A stretch of DNA of 64,000 bases from Isoetes taiwanensis (taxonomy: Eukaryota; Streptophyta; Lycopodiopsida; Isoetales; Isoetaceae), in the NCBI GenBank assembly GCA_021234155.1, contig JAJEKV010000025.1, forward strand, positions 1,875,995-1,939,994, given 5' to 3'. Numbering within the stretch: position 1 is the stretch's first letter; each line of letters begins with the position of its first letter. Below the pieces are notes generated by a model. That model saw only the letters and a list, made by a program, of their open reading frames with translations, did not search any database and was not told the DNA's origin. The position numbers were made by a program, and so were the translations under genes. Shown here one piece after another: positions 37,546 through 49,114 of the stretch.

Positions 37546-38369
37546 GGTTTAATAAAATACTACTTGCATTTGCATGCATATTTTTTAAATATATATAATA
37601 AATTTTATCCCCCCTTTTTTTTTCCTACTACTGAGGGGCTTGTTTCTCCTATTGTGCCCCCCCTCTTTTCTCTCTAGCCTTTTATATACAACTCCCTACC
37701 CCTACCCTTGAGGTATGGCCAGTGCCCATATATTTCTTCGGGGATGTCAGAGTAGCGATTGCCCTTGAAAACTATTTCTAGTCGATCCTTTAGGTGGATC
37801 TGGCTGCAATTGCCTGCAACTGGCTGCTTGGCAATGCACACGAGTTGGTTTAGCTTGATCTGGCTTACCAGCGGTTTTCCCAGGTTCTTAAGAAAGCAAA
37901 AAACATTCTCGAAATTTTAAATGATAAAAGGAAAAGGTTATATGCACACCCGAAATAAAACCCGCAATAGCAAAGGTCGAGATTGTAAGAGCTTCAACAA
38001 CTCTCAGTATGTTTTTATATCGAGAGGCCCTGCATGGTAGCACAGCTCCAGATAGCATAGGCAGTGCCAAAACTGTAGTTGCCGAGTGTTTAGAACTATT
38101 TCCATCCTAAAGTAACAGAAACAGAATAGATGCAGAACAAAATTCTGGAGAAGATTATATGGCTCCGAAAATAATAGCTTGCGTGGAAAGAATTACTCCT
38201 CCTCACATTGGAAGCCCGACCAACTGTTGTGCTGGATCTGCCAATCCTATGAAAACTAGCATTAAAACTGGAGATAATATCGAGTTCCAGAACCTGCAAG
38301 CCGAACATAAGTAGAAGCAAAAAAAAAACATCTCAGATCTCAAAAATAGAACCAAGGCGGTGGCAAGCT

Positions 38370-39278
38370 CTATAGGCGCATGCCCACGTGGCATGTTGGA
38401 GCCCACATGGCATGTTTGAGCCACGTTGGCATGTTTGAGGCTAGGTGGCATGTTAAAGCCAAGGTGGCATGTTGGAGTCTAGATGACATGTTTGAGCCAT
38501 CTTGGCATGTTGGAAACCTAGGTGGCGTGCTTGAGCCATCTTGGCATGTTTGAGCCTATGTGGCATGTTGGAGCCCGCATGGCATGTTTGAGCCACCTTG
38601 GCATGTTTGAGCCTATGTGGCATGTTGGATAAGTGGCATTTTGGAGCCAAGGTGGCATGTTTTGAGCCTAGGTGGCTTGTTTGAGCCATCTTGGCATGTT
38701 TGAGCCACCTTGGCATGTTTGAGACTATGTGGCATGTTGGAGCACATGTGGCATGTTTGAGCCTAAGTGGCATGTTGGAGCCCCGGGTGGCGGTTTGAGC
38801 CATCTTGGCATGTTTGAGCCACATTGGCATGTTAGAGCCTAGTGGCATGTTTGGGCCCATGTGGCATGTTTGAGCCACCTTGGCATATTTGAACCTAGGT
38901 GGTAAGTTGGAGCCTAGGTGGCATGTTGGAGTCTAGGTGGCATGTTGGAGCCTAGGTGTCATGTTTGAGCCACCTTGGCATGTTGGAGCCTAGGTGGCAT
39001 GCTTGAGCCACCTTGGCATGTTGGAGCCTAGGTGGCATGTTGGTGCTGCGTGTCATGTTTGAGCCACCTTGGCATGTTTGAGCCTAGGTGGCATGTTGGA
39101 GCCCTTGTGGTATTCTTGAGCCACCTCGTCATGTTTGAACCACCTTGGCATGTTGGAGTCTATTTGGCATGTTGGAGCCCATGTGGCATGTTTGAGCCAC
39201 CTTGGCATGTTTGAGCCTAGGTGGCATGTCGAGATCTAGGTGGCATGTTTGAGACTAGGTGTTTGAGACTAGGTGGCA
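38370..39278 (+). repeat. 19-bp minisatellite array, forward
   Basis: Roughly 45 copies of a 19-bp unit, alternating GCATGTTTGAGCCACCTTG and GCATGTTGGAGCCTAGGTG, with many substitutions and small indels. Long ORFs here (for example MAQTCHLGSNMPPRL repeats) are by-products of the repeat. Confidence 0.93.
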
Positions 39279-39960
39279 CCACGGGCTCCAACATGCAACC
39301 TAGGCTCCAACATGCCAAGGTGGCTCGAACATGCCACCTAGGCACCAACATGCCACCTAGGCTCAAACATGCCACTCTGGCTCAAACATGCCAAGGTGGC
39401 TCAAACATGCAACGCGGCTCCAACATGCCAAGTTGGCTCAAACATGCTATGTGGGCCCAACATGCCAAGGTGGCTCGCATGCCAAGGTGGCTCGCACATG
39501 CCACCTAGGCCTCGACAAGGTGGCTTCAAACATGCCACGGGCCCAACATGCCACCCAGGGTTCCAACATGCCAAGGTGGCCTCAAACATGCCACGCGGAC
39601 TCCAACATGCCACGTGGGCTCTAACATGCCACGGGCTCTGAACATGCCAAGGTGGCTCAAACATGCCACCTAAGCTCTAACATGCCACCTAGGGCTCAAA
39701 CATGTCAATGTGGCTCCATATGCCACGTAGGCCCAACATGCCACCTAGGTTCCAACATGCAAAGGTGGCTCAGGGCATGCCACCTAGGCTCAAGCATGCC
39801 ACCTAGGCACTCCAAGTGGTGACATGGCATGTCAAGTAAGCAAAGCCAAGTTTTGACTAGGCCAAAAATGAAAAGATGTCCATCTTTGGTCTTTTCATTG
39901 GGTGATGTTGGCAAATTTTGGGTGACATATGGCTAGATGGTGGTGACGTGACTAGGACTT
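39279..39960 (-). repeat. 19-bp minisatellite array, reversed, plus inner inverted-repeat segment
   Basis: From 39279 the same units appear in reverse complement (GGCTCCAACATGCC). From about 39800 a non-repetitive segment (CAAGTGGTGACATGGCATG...TCTTTTCATTGGGTGATGTT) is the reverse complement of 43800-43945. Confidence 0.92.
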
Positions 39961-39989
39961 TATGCAAGAAATATGATAACCTTTGAAAT

Positions 39990-40860
39990 TTTTGTAGAGG
40001 AGTTTGGCAAGGGATAGAATAGAAGGATCTTGGAGAACTCACAAGCCCCTTTCCAAAGGAAGGGAGCGGATCAAAGATGTTGCACTGGGGGATTCGACCC
40101 CATCTCCCGCATGGTCCCCAAAGCATACACGAGAGAACTCCATGCAAAGTTTCGATGTGCGAAGTCTCCGTCTTGGCGCTGAGATGTAACCCTAGCAAAC
40201 CCTAGGGTTTGATAGGGTTTTACATTCGATGTCTCCATGACCCGGAGGGGCCGGATCCGGCGTGGAATACCCGTCTTTGGATTACCCTCATGGCACCGGG
40301 AGACAGAGCCAAATTTCCCGGTGCGACATACCTTTCGGAGACTCCCTTCACAAGCCCCTTTCCGGTGAAGGGGAGTTGGAAAAGCATCTTTAGCAGAGGA
40401 GGGATTCGACCCCATCTCCGTGCATGGTCCCCGAGGCATACCGAGAAGAATTCCATGCAAAGTTTGGATGTGTGAGTCTCCGCTTGGCGCTTGAGATGTA
40501 AACCTAGCAAACCCTAGGGTTTGATAGGGTTTACATTCAGGGATGCTCCGATGACCCGTGGGCCCGTGGATCGGCGTGGAATACCCGTGGCCGGATTACC
40601 CTCATGGCACCGGGAGGCGAGCCAAATTTCGGTCGCGACATACCTTTCGGAGACTCCCTTCACAAGCCCCTTTCGAAGGGGAGTCCGGAAAAGCATCTTT
40701 GCTTGTGGGGATTTGACCCCATCTCCGGGCATGGTCCCCTGCATACCGCAGAGAACTCCATGCAAAGTTTCTGGATGTGTTAGTCTCCTGCCTTGGCCTT
40801 TCGAGATGTAAACCCTACCAAACCCTAGGGTTTGGTAGGATTTACATCTGGGGATGCTCC
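39990..40860 (+). repeat. Tandem array of about 310-bp units, three copies
   Basis: Landmarks AACCCTAGGGTTTGATAGGG recur at about 40200, 40510 and 40820, and CACAAGCCCCTTTCC at 40048, 40350 and 40660. Each unit also has GACCCCATCTCC and GAACTCCATGCAAAGTTT-like blocks. Many 1-4-nt indels separate the copies. Confidence 0.88.
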
Positions 40861-43720
40861 TCGATCAAGAGGGCCGGGAACTTGTCCCCTAGGGTAATTT
40901 CGGCATTCCGGATGACATGGAGAGGTCGGATCGCCAATCCGAGGCCTCCTCCATGCCCCAAAATAAAAAACGTGGTCTAAACCCCGCCGTGGCCAAGCGG
41001 TGGCCATCCCAATCAAAAATCGAGGGTCTAAAGCTCGCCTTGGAAATACCGGGGATTTTCCTCAGACACTCGGGGCCACTTGGCAAGCCCGGTGGAAAAA
41101 CCATGATTTTTTCCCCATGCATTAATCATGAATTTCCGGATCATAAACACAAAGAAAAGCACGTATAAAAATCTGGTCTCAAAAAAGGTGAAATCTTGGC
41201 CGATGTGCACATGACGTTGCACACGCAAGAGAAAATGCAATCGCAATAGAAGCACTGGCGCAGGCATGAGACGAAGCCTGGAGCCAACCCCTTCCCGAGG
41301 CCACCGGCCTCCGAACGCCCCATCGGGCGGTGGAGCTAGCTTTGCTTCTCCGTGGTCACATGTATACCACCCCTAGCAGTCCTAGTGCTTGCTATTCTCA
41401 CTTCGATCTTCTACCGTGGCCTCGTGGTGACCCCAAGTATCTTGTTCTCGCAGCTAGTCCAAGCCGGGGGGCGAGGATCTGGCCGACCCCCTCCCGAATC
41501 GAACCGGCTTTGCCAATGGACCCTAATATCCCCATTACCTAGGAGACCAAGTTTCGGTGGGCGTAAGACCACCCCCTCCAAGAAACGCCAAAGTAGGTCG
41601 TTTACTACACACTTGTAGTCAATTGGCATGGAGGTGGATGCTTCACCTCCTAGTGGGGGGTAAGTGATTGATCCCAAGGAAAACTGGTAGTGGAACTTGT
41701 CCTCTAGGGTAATTTCGCTGCCAGGGCGATGTGGAGAGGTCGGATCGCCAATCCGGGCCTCCTCCATGCCCCAAAATCGAAAATGTGGTCTAAACCACAT
41801 GCGGGGACCAGCGGTGGCCATCCCAATAAAAAAATCGGGTCTAAAGCTCGCCCGAAAATACCGGGATTTTCCCTCAGTATGCTCATGACCACTTGGCAAG
41901 CCAGCTGGCTGAAAATCAGGATTTTTCCCCGCCCATGCATTAATTATGAATTTCCTCGACATAAAGACAAAAAAAAAACAGATAAAAATCCGGGTCTCAA
42001 AAAAAGGTGAAATCTTGGCAAGATATGCAACATGACGCTGCACACGCAAGAGAAAATGCATCGACAATAGAAGCACAAGCAGAGGCATGAGACGAAGCTT
42101 GAGCCAACCCCTTTCGGGCCAACCGGTCGATAACGCCCCTCTTGGCCGGTGGAGCTAGCTTTTCTTCTCCGTGGTCACATGTATACCACCTAGCAGTCCT
42201 AGTGCTCCTATTGTCACTTCAATCTTCTACCGGGCCTCGGGGTGAACCCCAAGTATCTTGTTCTTGCGGGCTAATCCAAGCCGGGGGGAGGCCAGAGCTG
42301 GACCCCCACTCACGGATCAAGGCTGGCTCCGCCAATGGACCGGAACATCCCCATTACCTAGGGGACCAAGTTTAGGTAGGCGAAGACCACCCCTCTCAAG
42401 AAACGCCAAAGTAGGTCGTTTACTACACACTTGTAGTCAATTGGCATGGAGGTGGATCTTTGAATACCTCCTAGTGAGGGGTAAGTGATTGATCCCCCAG
42501 GAAAACTTCGCCGTGGAAGTTGTCCCCTAGGGTAATTTCGCCGTTCCGACGACGCAGGCTCGGATTGCCAATCTGGGGCCTCCTCCATGCCCCAAAATTG
42601 AAAAACGTGGTCTAAACCTCCGCTCAAGGCCAACGGTGGCCATCCCAATCAAAAATCGAGGGTCTAAAACTCATCCCAGGAAATACAGGGGATTTTCCTA
42701 TACTCGGGTCCACTTGGCAAGCCAGTGGCTGAAAACCAGGATTTGTCCCTGCCCCATGCATTAATTATGAATTTCGGAGCATAAACACAAAGAAAAGCCA
42801 CGTATAAAAATTCGGGTCTCGAAAAAGGTGAAATCTTGGATGGATGTGATGACATGGCCATTACCGCAAGAGAAAATGCACCTGCAATAGAAGCCTGGCG
42901 GAGGCATGAGGCGAGCTTAGGAGCCAACCCCTTCCTGGAGACCACCGGGTCGGTAACGTCCTACTAGGTAGTGGAGCTAGCTTTGCTTCTCCGTGGTCAC
43001 ATGTATACCACCCTCCCTAGCAGTCCTAGTGCTGCTATTCTCACTTCAATCTTCTACCGGGCCTCGGGGTGAACCCCAAGTATCTTGTTCTCGCAGGCTA
43101 GTCCAAGCTGGAGGTCGAGGGACGGTGGACCCCCACTCCCAGGAGCCAGAACTGGCTCCGCCAATGGACCCGAACATCCCCATTACCTAGGGGACCAAGT
43201 TTCATGGGCAGAAGACCACCCCTCTCAAGAAACGCCCAAAGTAGGTCGTTTTACTACACACTTGTAGTCAATTGGCATGGAGGTGGATCTTTGAATACCT
43301 CCTAGTGAGGGGTAAGTGATTGATCCCCCAGGGAAAACTTGCCGTGGAACTTGTCCCCTAGGGTAATTTCGCCGTTCGGACGACCTGGCCGAGGTCGGAT
43401 CGCCAATCCGGGGCCTCCTCCATGCCCCAAAATCGAAAAGGTGGTCTAAACCTTGTCAGGGCCAACGGCGGCCATCCCAATAAAAAATCGAGGGTCTAAA
43501 ACTCATCCGGAAATACCGGGGATTTTCCTATATTCTCAGGGCCACTTGGCAAGCCAGCTGGCTGAAAACCAGGATTTTTCCCTGCCCCATGCATTAATTA
43601 TGAATTTCCGAACATAAACACAAAGAAAAGCACGATAAAAATCCGGGTCTCGAAAAAGGTGAAATCTTGGCGGGGATGTGCGGCATGACGCTGCATCACG
43701 TAAGAGAAAATGCACCAAAG
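40860..43720 (+). repeat. Tandem array of about 820-bp units, about 3.5 copies
   Basis: The landmark ACTTGTCCCCTAGGGTAATT recurs near 40880, 41697, 42517 and 43342, and CACATGTATACCACC near 41358, 42176 and 42998. The array is GC-richer than its surroundings. The units contain frames of up to 225 codons (41411-42088, minus), but these are broken differently in each copy and show no known domain. Confidence 0.9.
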
Positions 43721-43944
43721 ATATATACCTTCGGGAGACTCCCCTTCACAAGAAAGGGGTCGGAGGTCGAGGTGCTGCCCGGTGTTTGCAAAAGACATCC
43801 AAGGTCCATGTCACCATCATCTAGCCATGTCACCTAAAATTTGCCAACATCACCCAATGAAAAGACCAAAGATGGACATCTTTGGTTTTTTGGCCTAGTC
43901 AAAACTTGACCTTGCTTACTTGGCATGCCATGTCACCACTTGGG

Positions 43945-45413
43945 GTGCCTAGGTGGCATGCTTGAGACTAGGTGGCATGCCTGAGCCACCTTGACATGTT
44001 GGAGCCTGCATGGCATGTTGGAGCCACCTTGGCATGTTTGAGCCTAGGTGGCATGTTTGAGCCACCTTGGCATGTTGGAGCCCACGTGGCATTATGGAGT
44101 CCACGTGGCATGTTTGAGCCACCTTGGCATGTTGGAGCCTAGGTGGCATGTTTGAGCCCACCTTGGCATGTTTGAGCCACCTGGCATGTTTGAGCCTGGG
44201 TGGCATGTTGGAGCCTAGATGGCATGTTTGAGCCACCTAGGAATGTTGGAGCCTAGGTGGCATGTTGGAGCCAACGTGGCATATTTGAGCCACCTTGGCA
44301 TGTTTGAGCACGTTGGAGCCTAGGTGGCATGTTTGAGCCATTTTGTCATGTTTGAGCCTAGGTGGCATGTTTGAGCCACCTTGGCATGTTTGAGCCTAGG
44401 TGGCATGTTGGAGCCACCTTGGCATGTGGGAACCACCTTGGCATGTTTGAGCCTAGGTGGCATGTTGGAGCCACCTTGGCATGTTGGAACCACCTTGGCA
44501 TGTTTGAGCCTAGGTGGCATGTTGGAGACCACGTGGCATGTTTGAGCCACCTTGCCATGTTAGAGCCTAGGTGGCATGTTGGAGCCTGTGTGGCATGCTT
44601 GAGCCACCTTGGCATGTTGGAGCCCACGTGGCATATTTGAGCCACCTTGGCAAGTTGGAGCATAGGTGGCATGTTAGAGCCCGCGTGGCATGTTTGAGCA
44701 TGTTGGAGCCTAGGTGGCATGTTGGAGCCACCTTGGCGCGTGGCATGTTGGAGCCCGTGGCATGTTTGAGCCTAGGTGGCGGTTAGAGCCGCGGTGGCAT
44801 GTTGGAGCCTAGGTGGCATGTTTGAGCCAACTTGGCATATTTAAGCCTAGGTGGCATGTTGTGAGCCACCTTGGCATGTTGGAGGCTAGGTGGCATGGTG
44901 GAGCCCACGTGGCATGTTTGAGCCACCTTGGCATGTTTGAGCCTAGGTGGCATGTTGGAGCCTAGGTGGCATGTTTGAGCCCACCTTGGCATGTTTGAGC
45001 CACACGGCATGTTTGAGCCTAGGTGGCATGTTGGGAGCCCTAGGTGGCATGTTTGAGCCACCTTGGCATGTTTGAGCCTAGGTGGCATGTTGGAGCCACC
45101 TTGGCATGTTGGAGCCCTAAGTGAGCACGCATGGCATGTTTGAGCCTATGTGGCATGTTTGAGCCACCTAGGAATGTTGGACCTAGGTGGCATGTTGGAG
45201 CCCACGTGGCATATTTGAGCCACCTTGGCAAGTTGGAGCATAGGTGGCATGTTGGAGCCTTGCGTGGCATGTTTGAGCACGTTGGAGCCTAGGGTGGCAT
45301 GTTTGAGCCATTTTGTCATGTTTGAGCCTAGGTGGCATGTTGGAGCCACCTTGGCATGTTTGAAACCTAGGTGGCATGTTAGAGCCACCTTGGCATGTTA
45401 ATGCCCACGTTAT
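43945..45413 (+). repeat. 19-bp minisatellite array, forward, right arm
   Basis: Roughly 75 copies of the 19-bp unit described at 38370. The same GAGCCACCTTGGCATGTTTG and GAGCCTAGGTGGCATG alternation is seen, giving a 38-bp higher-order period in places. Confidence 0.93.
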
Positions 45414-45419
45414 GCAAAA

Positions 45420-46020
45420 AATAGGTGTTAAGTAATTGAAGTAGTTGAAGTAACTTGTGTTACATGGAATACTAAGTATAAGAACATGTGATGGATCGCG
45501 TGCATCACATGTAGCAAATCAAGTACTCTGTCCTACCACTATAAAGACCCGATATGGAGGATGGGACATGTAGAGAATCAAGTACTCTTTCCTACTTCTA
45601 TAAAGACATGTGAGAATAGAAGTATTACACATGTCGTAATTCATGTATTCTTTCCTACAATGCCTTAGCAAATAAAGTACTTTCTGTCCTACTACTATAA
45701 AGACATGTGACATGGAAGCATATGACATGTAGAGAATCAAGTATTCTTTCTGACTTCTATAAAGACATGTGACAATAGAAGTATTACACATGTCGTAATT
45801 CATGTATTCTTTCCTACAATGCCTTAGCAAATAAAGTACTCTGTCCTACTACTATAAAGACATGTGAATGGAAGTATAGGCATGTAGAGAATCAAATATT
45901 CTTTCCTACATCTATAAAGACATGTGACAATAGAATTATTAGACATGTAGAAATTCAAGTACTCTTTCCTACAGTGGATTGTATTATAAAATGACATGTC
46001 ACAATAGAAGAAACTACAAA
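45420..46020. repeat. Tandem repeat of about 155-165 bp
   Basis: Units containing TAGAGAATCAAGTACTCTTT and TATAAAGACATGTGACAATA recur at about 45571, 45732 and 45886. A sub-repeat (CTATAAAGACATGTGA) occurs about twice per unit. No gene is present. Confidence 0.85.
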
Positions 46021-46035
46021 ACAACAGTGGATGTT

Positions 46036-46690
46036 TTAGTCCACTGAAAAAAGAACACCATTATCGAACAAAACCATACCTTCACAAATCCACATGTAGG
46101 ATTCTTTGAAAACAGGACATGTAGACCTACCAAAACTGATGTTTTCAACAGTGGACCAAAAACCGGGGTGAGTGTGAAGGTAACGTGCTGCCTGCATGGA
46201 AGGATTCATATGTAATCTGTAATACTCTTTCTTCACGACTGGCACACTCCATGACTTATGTCGAAAGCTATCCCTGACCCATCCCTCTATATTTTCCCTA
46301 TGTACTTCTAAATCATGAATACTCATCCCCCATTTTATAAGCCATCTCTCAATGTCTGCATACCAACCCTTGTTTTTTGTTTCCTCTAGAGCAAGTCGTG
46401 GTAGACTATTGATTGGCAACTCATATATAACCTTACACATATAAGCGTAAGAGTCTCCAAAGTGCTTGACCTCAAGTGGCATCATCCCACATTCTCGCCA
46501 ACATCATATCCTATGGTGTTTGCATTTTGGTACCTAGCTCAGTATGAAAAATTTCTTTTGTATCTTTTCTACTTTTTTCCAAATTGTCATTAGCAAGGCT
46601 GGCCCCGGACTTCACACCCATATAGCACAACTGTGGTTTGCACCAATACCTTGTATAACATGCGCTTCATCTCAAAATTCCATACCTCGG
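46036..46690 (-). pseudogene. LINE-4 ORF2 thumb and connector, frameshifted
   Basis: Past a 1-nt shift in an A7 run near 46700, the thumb continues in other frames (EMKRMLYKVLVQTTVVLYGC). It then runs as 46036-46485 with MCKVIYELPINSLPRLALEE and KKEYYRLHMNPSMQAARYL. Similarity to LINE-5 ends there. The last 40 codons are unrelated. The missing segment includes the basic motif and the zinc knuckle. Confidence 0.78.
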
Positions 46691-49111
46691 CGTGCACTTT
46701 TTTTGCATAGCATATAGTGCCTTTAAGCCCGCATTCACTCTATGCTCAACTGCTTGGTTCCAGTTGGGGCTCTTATCTACGTTCACCCCCAGATATTTGT
46801 AGTTATCTACCACCTCTACGTGTTTGCCCATATAATGTAGCTGAATGTGATCAGTCTTACTTGCCCCAAATACCACAACTTTGGTCTTATCCATATTCAC
46901 CTGCATACCCTGATTACTGCAGAATGTCGCCAACGCATCTAAGTGTCTTTGCATCCCTTGTATGCTCCGGGATAACAAAACGATATCATCGGCATACAGT
47001 AGGAGCCTGAGAACATATCCATACAAAGGTGTGCCATCTCCCCCATGTGCGCCTATCCATTCTTCCAACTGGTCTATGAATAACCCAAATAGCGTAGGTG
47101 ATAAGGGGCACCCCTGCTTCACACCCATATTGCTCTCTGCTACCTCGTCACAAAATTCAACAAAAGGAGATGACAATTTCACAAGTACCTTATCATAAAG
47201 TACCCTTACCGCATGCCTGAGCTCCTTCGGGATACCAAGATCCACCATCCTATGTCCCAAATTTTCTCTATTTACCATATCGAAAGCCTTGCTAAAGTCC
47301 ACAAATATAGCGTATAACGGTTTCCTTTTCCCCACTACTGAGTCCATCATGGCCCTGAGAGTAATCAAGTGATCAGTCGTGGACTTCTTGGGCCTAAAAC
47401 CCGCCTGTCCCACCGCCCTGACATTATGGTCTTCTGCCCACATACTCACCTTGCTCTCCAGAATAGATGCAAACAGTTTTGCATACAAGCTGCTCACCAT
47501 GATAGTGCGGTAGTTGTTCGGATCTTTTTTATCCCCTGACTTGTGCAATGGTACAATCCTGTTAATTTGCCACGCCGCAGGGAAGCCATCTGTCAAAGCT
47601 ATATTAAACATATCTGCCAACTTATTTTCAACTGCTTCCCCCGCCCATTTAAGTAGTTCCGCCATGAGACCACAAGCATCAGCCGCTTTGCCATTAGCAA
47701 GTCTCTTGAGCCCCCCCCGCACATCCTCTACAGTGAATGTCAGCATATCTGCTATAGTATCCGTGTCATCTGCCATCTTTTTGCCTCCGGGCACATCATA
47801 AAGCTTGCGCACATGCGCCATAAGCATCTCTACTCGCAGTTCACTATCCGCATTTTTCAAAGGTTTGAGTCGCTTCCAGAATTTTTTTGGGTCCACCAAC
47901 AATTCTTTTACCATCGTCTCATGTTTCCTGTATAGATACACTCTCTTTTTGTTTTTTATCAGCTTAATATACTCCTTTCTTTCCTGTGCCTTAGCTGCTC
48001 CATGTGATGATTTGAATTTTTCCCGCTGTCGCTTGCATTCCATGTCAAACCAGCCATTGCAGGGCAATCCCATCCTTTGGCGATATGAGACAAAACAACT
48101 GTCTGCTGATTGAAGCAAAATATTAGTCAACACATCACTTATCTCCTGTAATGAGTTCGGCCATACTAGAGCCTTAACTTTCTCCTCGCACATATCGCTG
48201 TATCTCTCCGCCTTATCATATCTCAGCTGCATCTTTCGTTTTTTTGTCGTTTCAACCCGCTGCACGCCCTGCAATTGCACCCTTATTTCAACAAATATCG
48301 GCACATGGTCCGAATTTTCATTCTCGTCCCCAATAGATATGCTAACAATATGTTCTCCAAAGGAAGGTTTAGCAATGACATAGTCTACCACGCTTGCATT
48401 TTTACAGGTGCATTTACCCGATCTCGGATATCTTGTTGTGCCATTGAAAATTACCATGTCAAAACCACTACACATATGCAGGACATGCCGGCCTTGCGGA
48501 GTTGGCCATTTCACCAAGTCGTCAGATGTCCTATTCCACCCAGTTTCCTCAAGCTCACCATTATCCATCATCTCCAACCACTCCTCCTTCCCATCTGGGC
48601 TTACCAATGCTGCTTGGTTGTTACCAGTGCGTCCATTAAAATCCCCCATTAGCAAAACTTCCCCTGTTCTACTCAGTGCCAGAATATCCTGCTCTAAGTG
48701 GAAAAATGGGTCGTCCCTATCAAGATCCCCTTTATCATACACCGGTGAATCCCTGGGCGGAAAATAACAGCCAGCAACATATATTTTGCCTGTCCTACCA
48801 GCCAGCTCAATCCAAATATTCTGTGGTGATGCCTTATGCCTTAGCACCTCTATTGCATGCACAATTTCCTTCCTAGCATAGCAAGCTATACCTCCAAAAC
48901 TTTTAAGCCTCCATCCCTTATTGTTCCAAACAGAATGTAACAGAGTAAAACCAAAAATATCTGGCAGACCTTTTTCCTCATGTTCACATGTTTCCAAGAA
49001 AAAAATTATATCAACATTATCTAATACTTCTGACATGGTAAATATCTTACTATTTTTTAATGTATTTATGTTCCAACAAGCTAAACCGCGGTCGATGTTG
49101 CTATGCCTCTT
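46667..49111 (-). CDS. LINE-4 ORF2: AP endonuclease and reverse transcriptase
   Basis: The frame opens at 49111 right after two stop codons, and the first ATG is at 49036. Codons before that ATG encode ACWNINTLKNSKIF, the conserved endonuclease start with its catalytic Asn, so translation probably begins upstream of the ATG. The endonuclease follows (FLETCE, FGGIACYARKE, GDFNGRTGNN, NSDHVPIFVEI). Next come the linker and the reverse transcriptase: QAGFRPKKSTTDHL, FVDFSKAFDMV, GVKQGCPLSPTLFGLFI near residue 636 from the ATG and LLLYADDIVLLS near 680. About 815 codons are intact. The frame ends early at 46667 because of an A-run shift. The protein nicks DNA and primes reverse transcription at the nick. 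Confidence 0.9.
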   Translation of the reverse strand, partial: KRHSNIDRGLACWNINTLKNSKIFTMSEVLDNVDIIFFLETCEHEEKGLPDIFGFTLLHSVWNNKGWRLKSFGGIACYARKEIVHAIEVLRHKASPQNIWIELAGRTGKIYVAGCYFPPRDSPVYDKGDLDRDDPFFHLEQDILALSRTGEVLLMGDFNGRTGNNQAALVSPDGKEEWLEMMDNGELEETGWNRTSDDLVKWPTPQGRHVLHMCSGFDMVIFNGTTRYPRSGKCTCKNASVVDYVIAKPSFGEHIVSISIGDENENSDHVPIFVEIRVQLQGVQRVETTKKRKMQLRYDKAERYSDMCEEKVKALVWPNSLQEISDVLTNILLQSADSCFVSYRQRMGLPCNGWFDMECKRQREKFKSSHGAAKAQERKEYIKLIKNKKRVYLYRKHETMVKELLVDPKKFWKRLKPLKNADSELRVEMLMAHVRKLYDVPGGKKMADDTDTIADMLTFTVEDVRGGLKRLANGKAADACGLMAELLKWAGEAVENKLADMFNIALTDGFPAAWQINRIVPLHKSGDKKDPNNYRTIMVSSLYAKLFASILESKVSMWAEDHNVRAVGQAGFRPKKSTTDHLITLRAMMDSVVGKRKPLYAIFVDFSKAFDMVNRENLGHRMVDLGIPKELRHAVRVLYDKVLVKLSSPFVEFCDEVAESNMGVKQGCPLSPTLFGLFIDQLEEWIGAHGGDGTPLYGYVLRLLLYADDIVLLSRSIQGMQRHLDALATFCSNQGMQVNMDKTKVVVFGASKTDHIQLHYMGKHVEVVDNYKYLGVNVDKSPNWNQAVEHRVNAGLKALYAMQKKCTPRYGILR

Positions 49112-49114
49112 CTA

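Larger units (their letters stand above)
39279..45413. mobile_element. Foldback-like structure with minisatellite arms (candidate element)
   Basis: Outer arms are reversed (39279-39960) and forward (43800-45413) versions of the same material: minisatellite outside, a unique segment of about 140 bp inside. Between them lie tandem arrays of about 310-bp and 820-bp units. Foldback transposons of animals and plants have long inverted repeats built of short tandem repeats, so this may be one, but no transposase is seen. Satellite expansion with a local inversion is the alternative. Confidence 0.5.

Noticed and set aside
38453-38878. ORFs of the MAQTCHLGSNMPPRL type in 38.4-45.4 kb
   Set aside because: They are frames of a 19-bp repeat (19 nt cycles through all frames), so long ORFs arise by chance on both strands.
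40060-40130. tRNA gene suggested by a T-arm-like string
   Set aside because: No acceptor stem, D-arm or anticodon arm could be paired.
41411-42088. 225-codon minus-strand ORF as a gene
   Set aside because: It lies in the 820-bp tandem array, is broken in the other copies and has no recognisable domain.
38370-45413. CRISPR-like array
   Set aside because: The repeats are contiguous 19-mers without unique spacers, in a plant-type nuclear context. This is a minisatellite.
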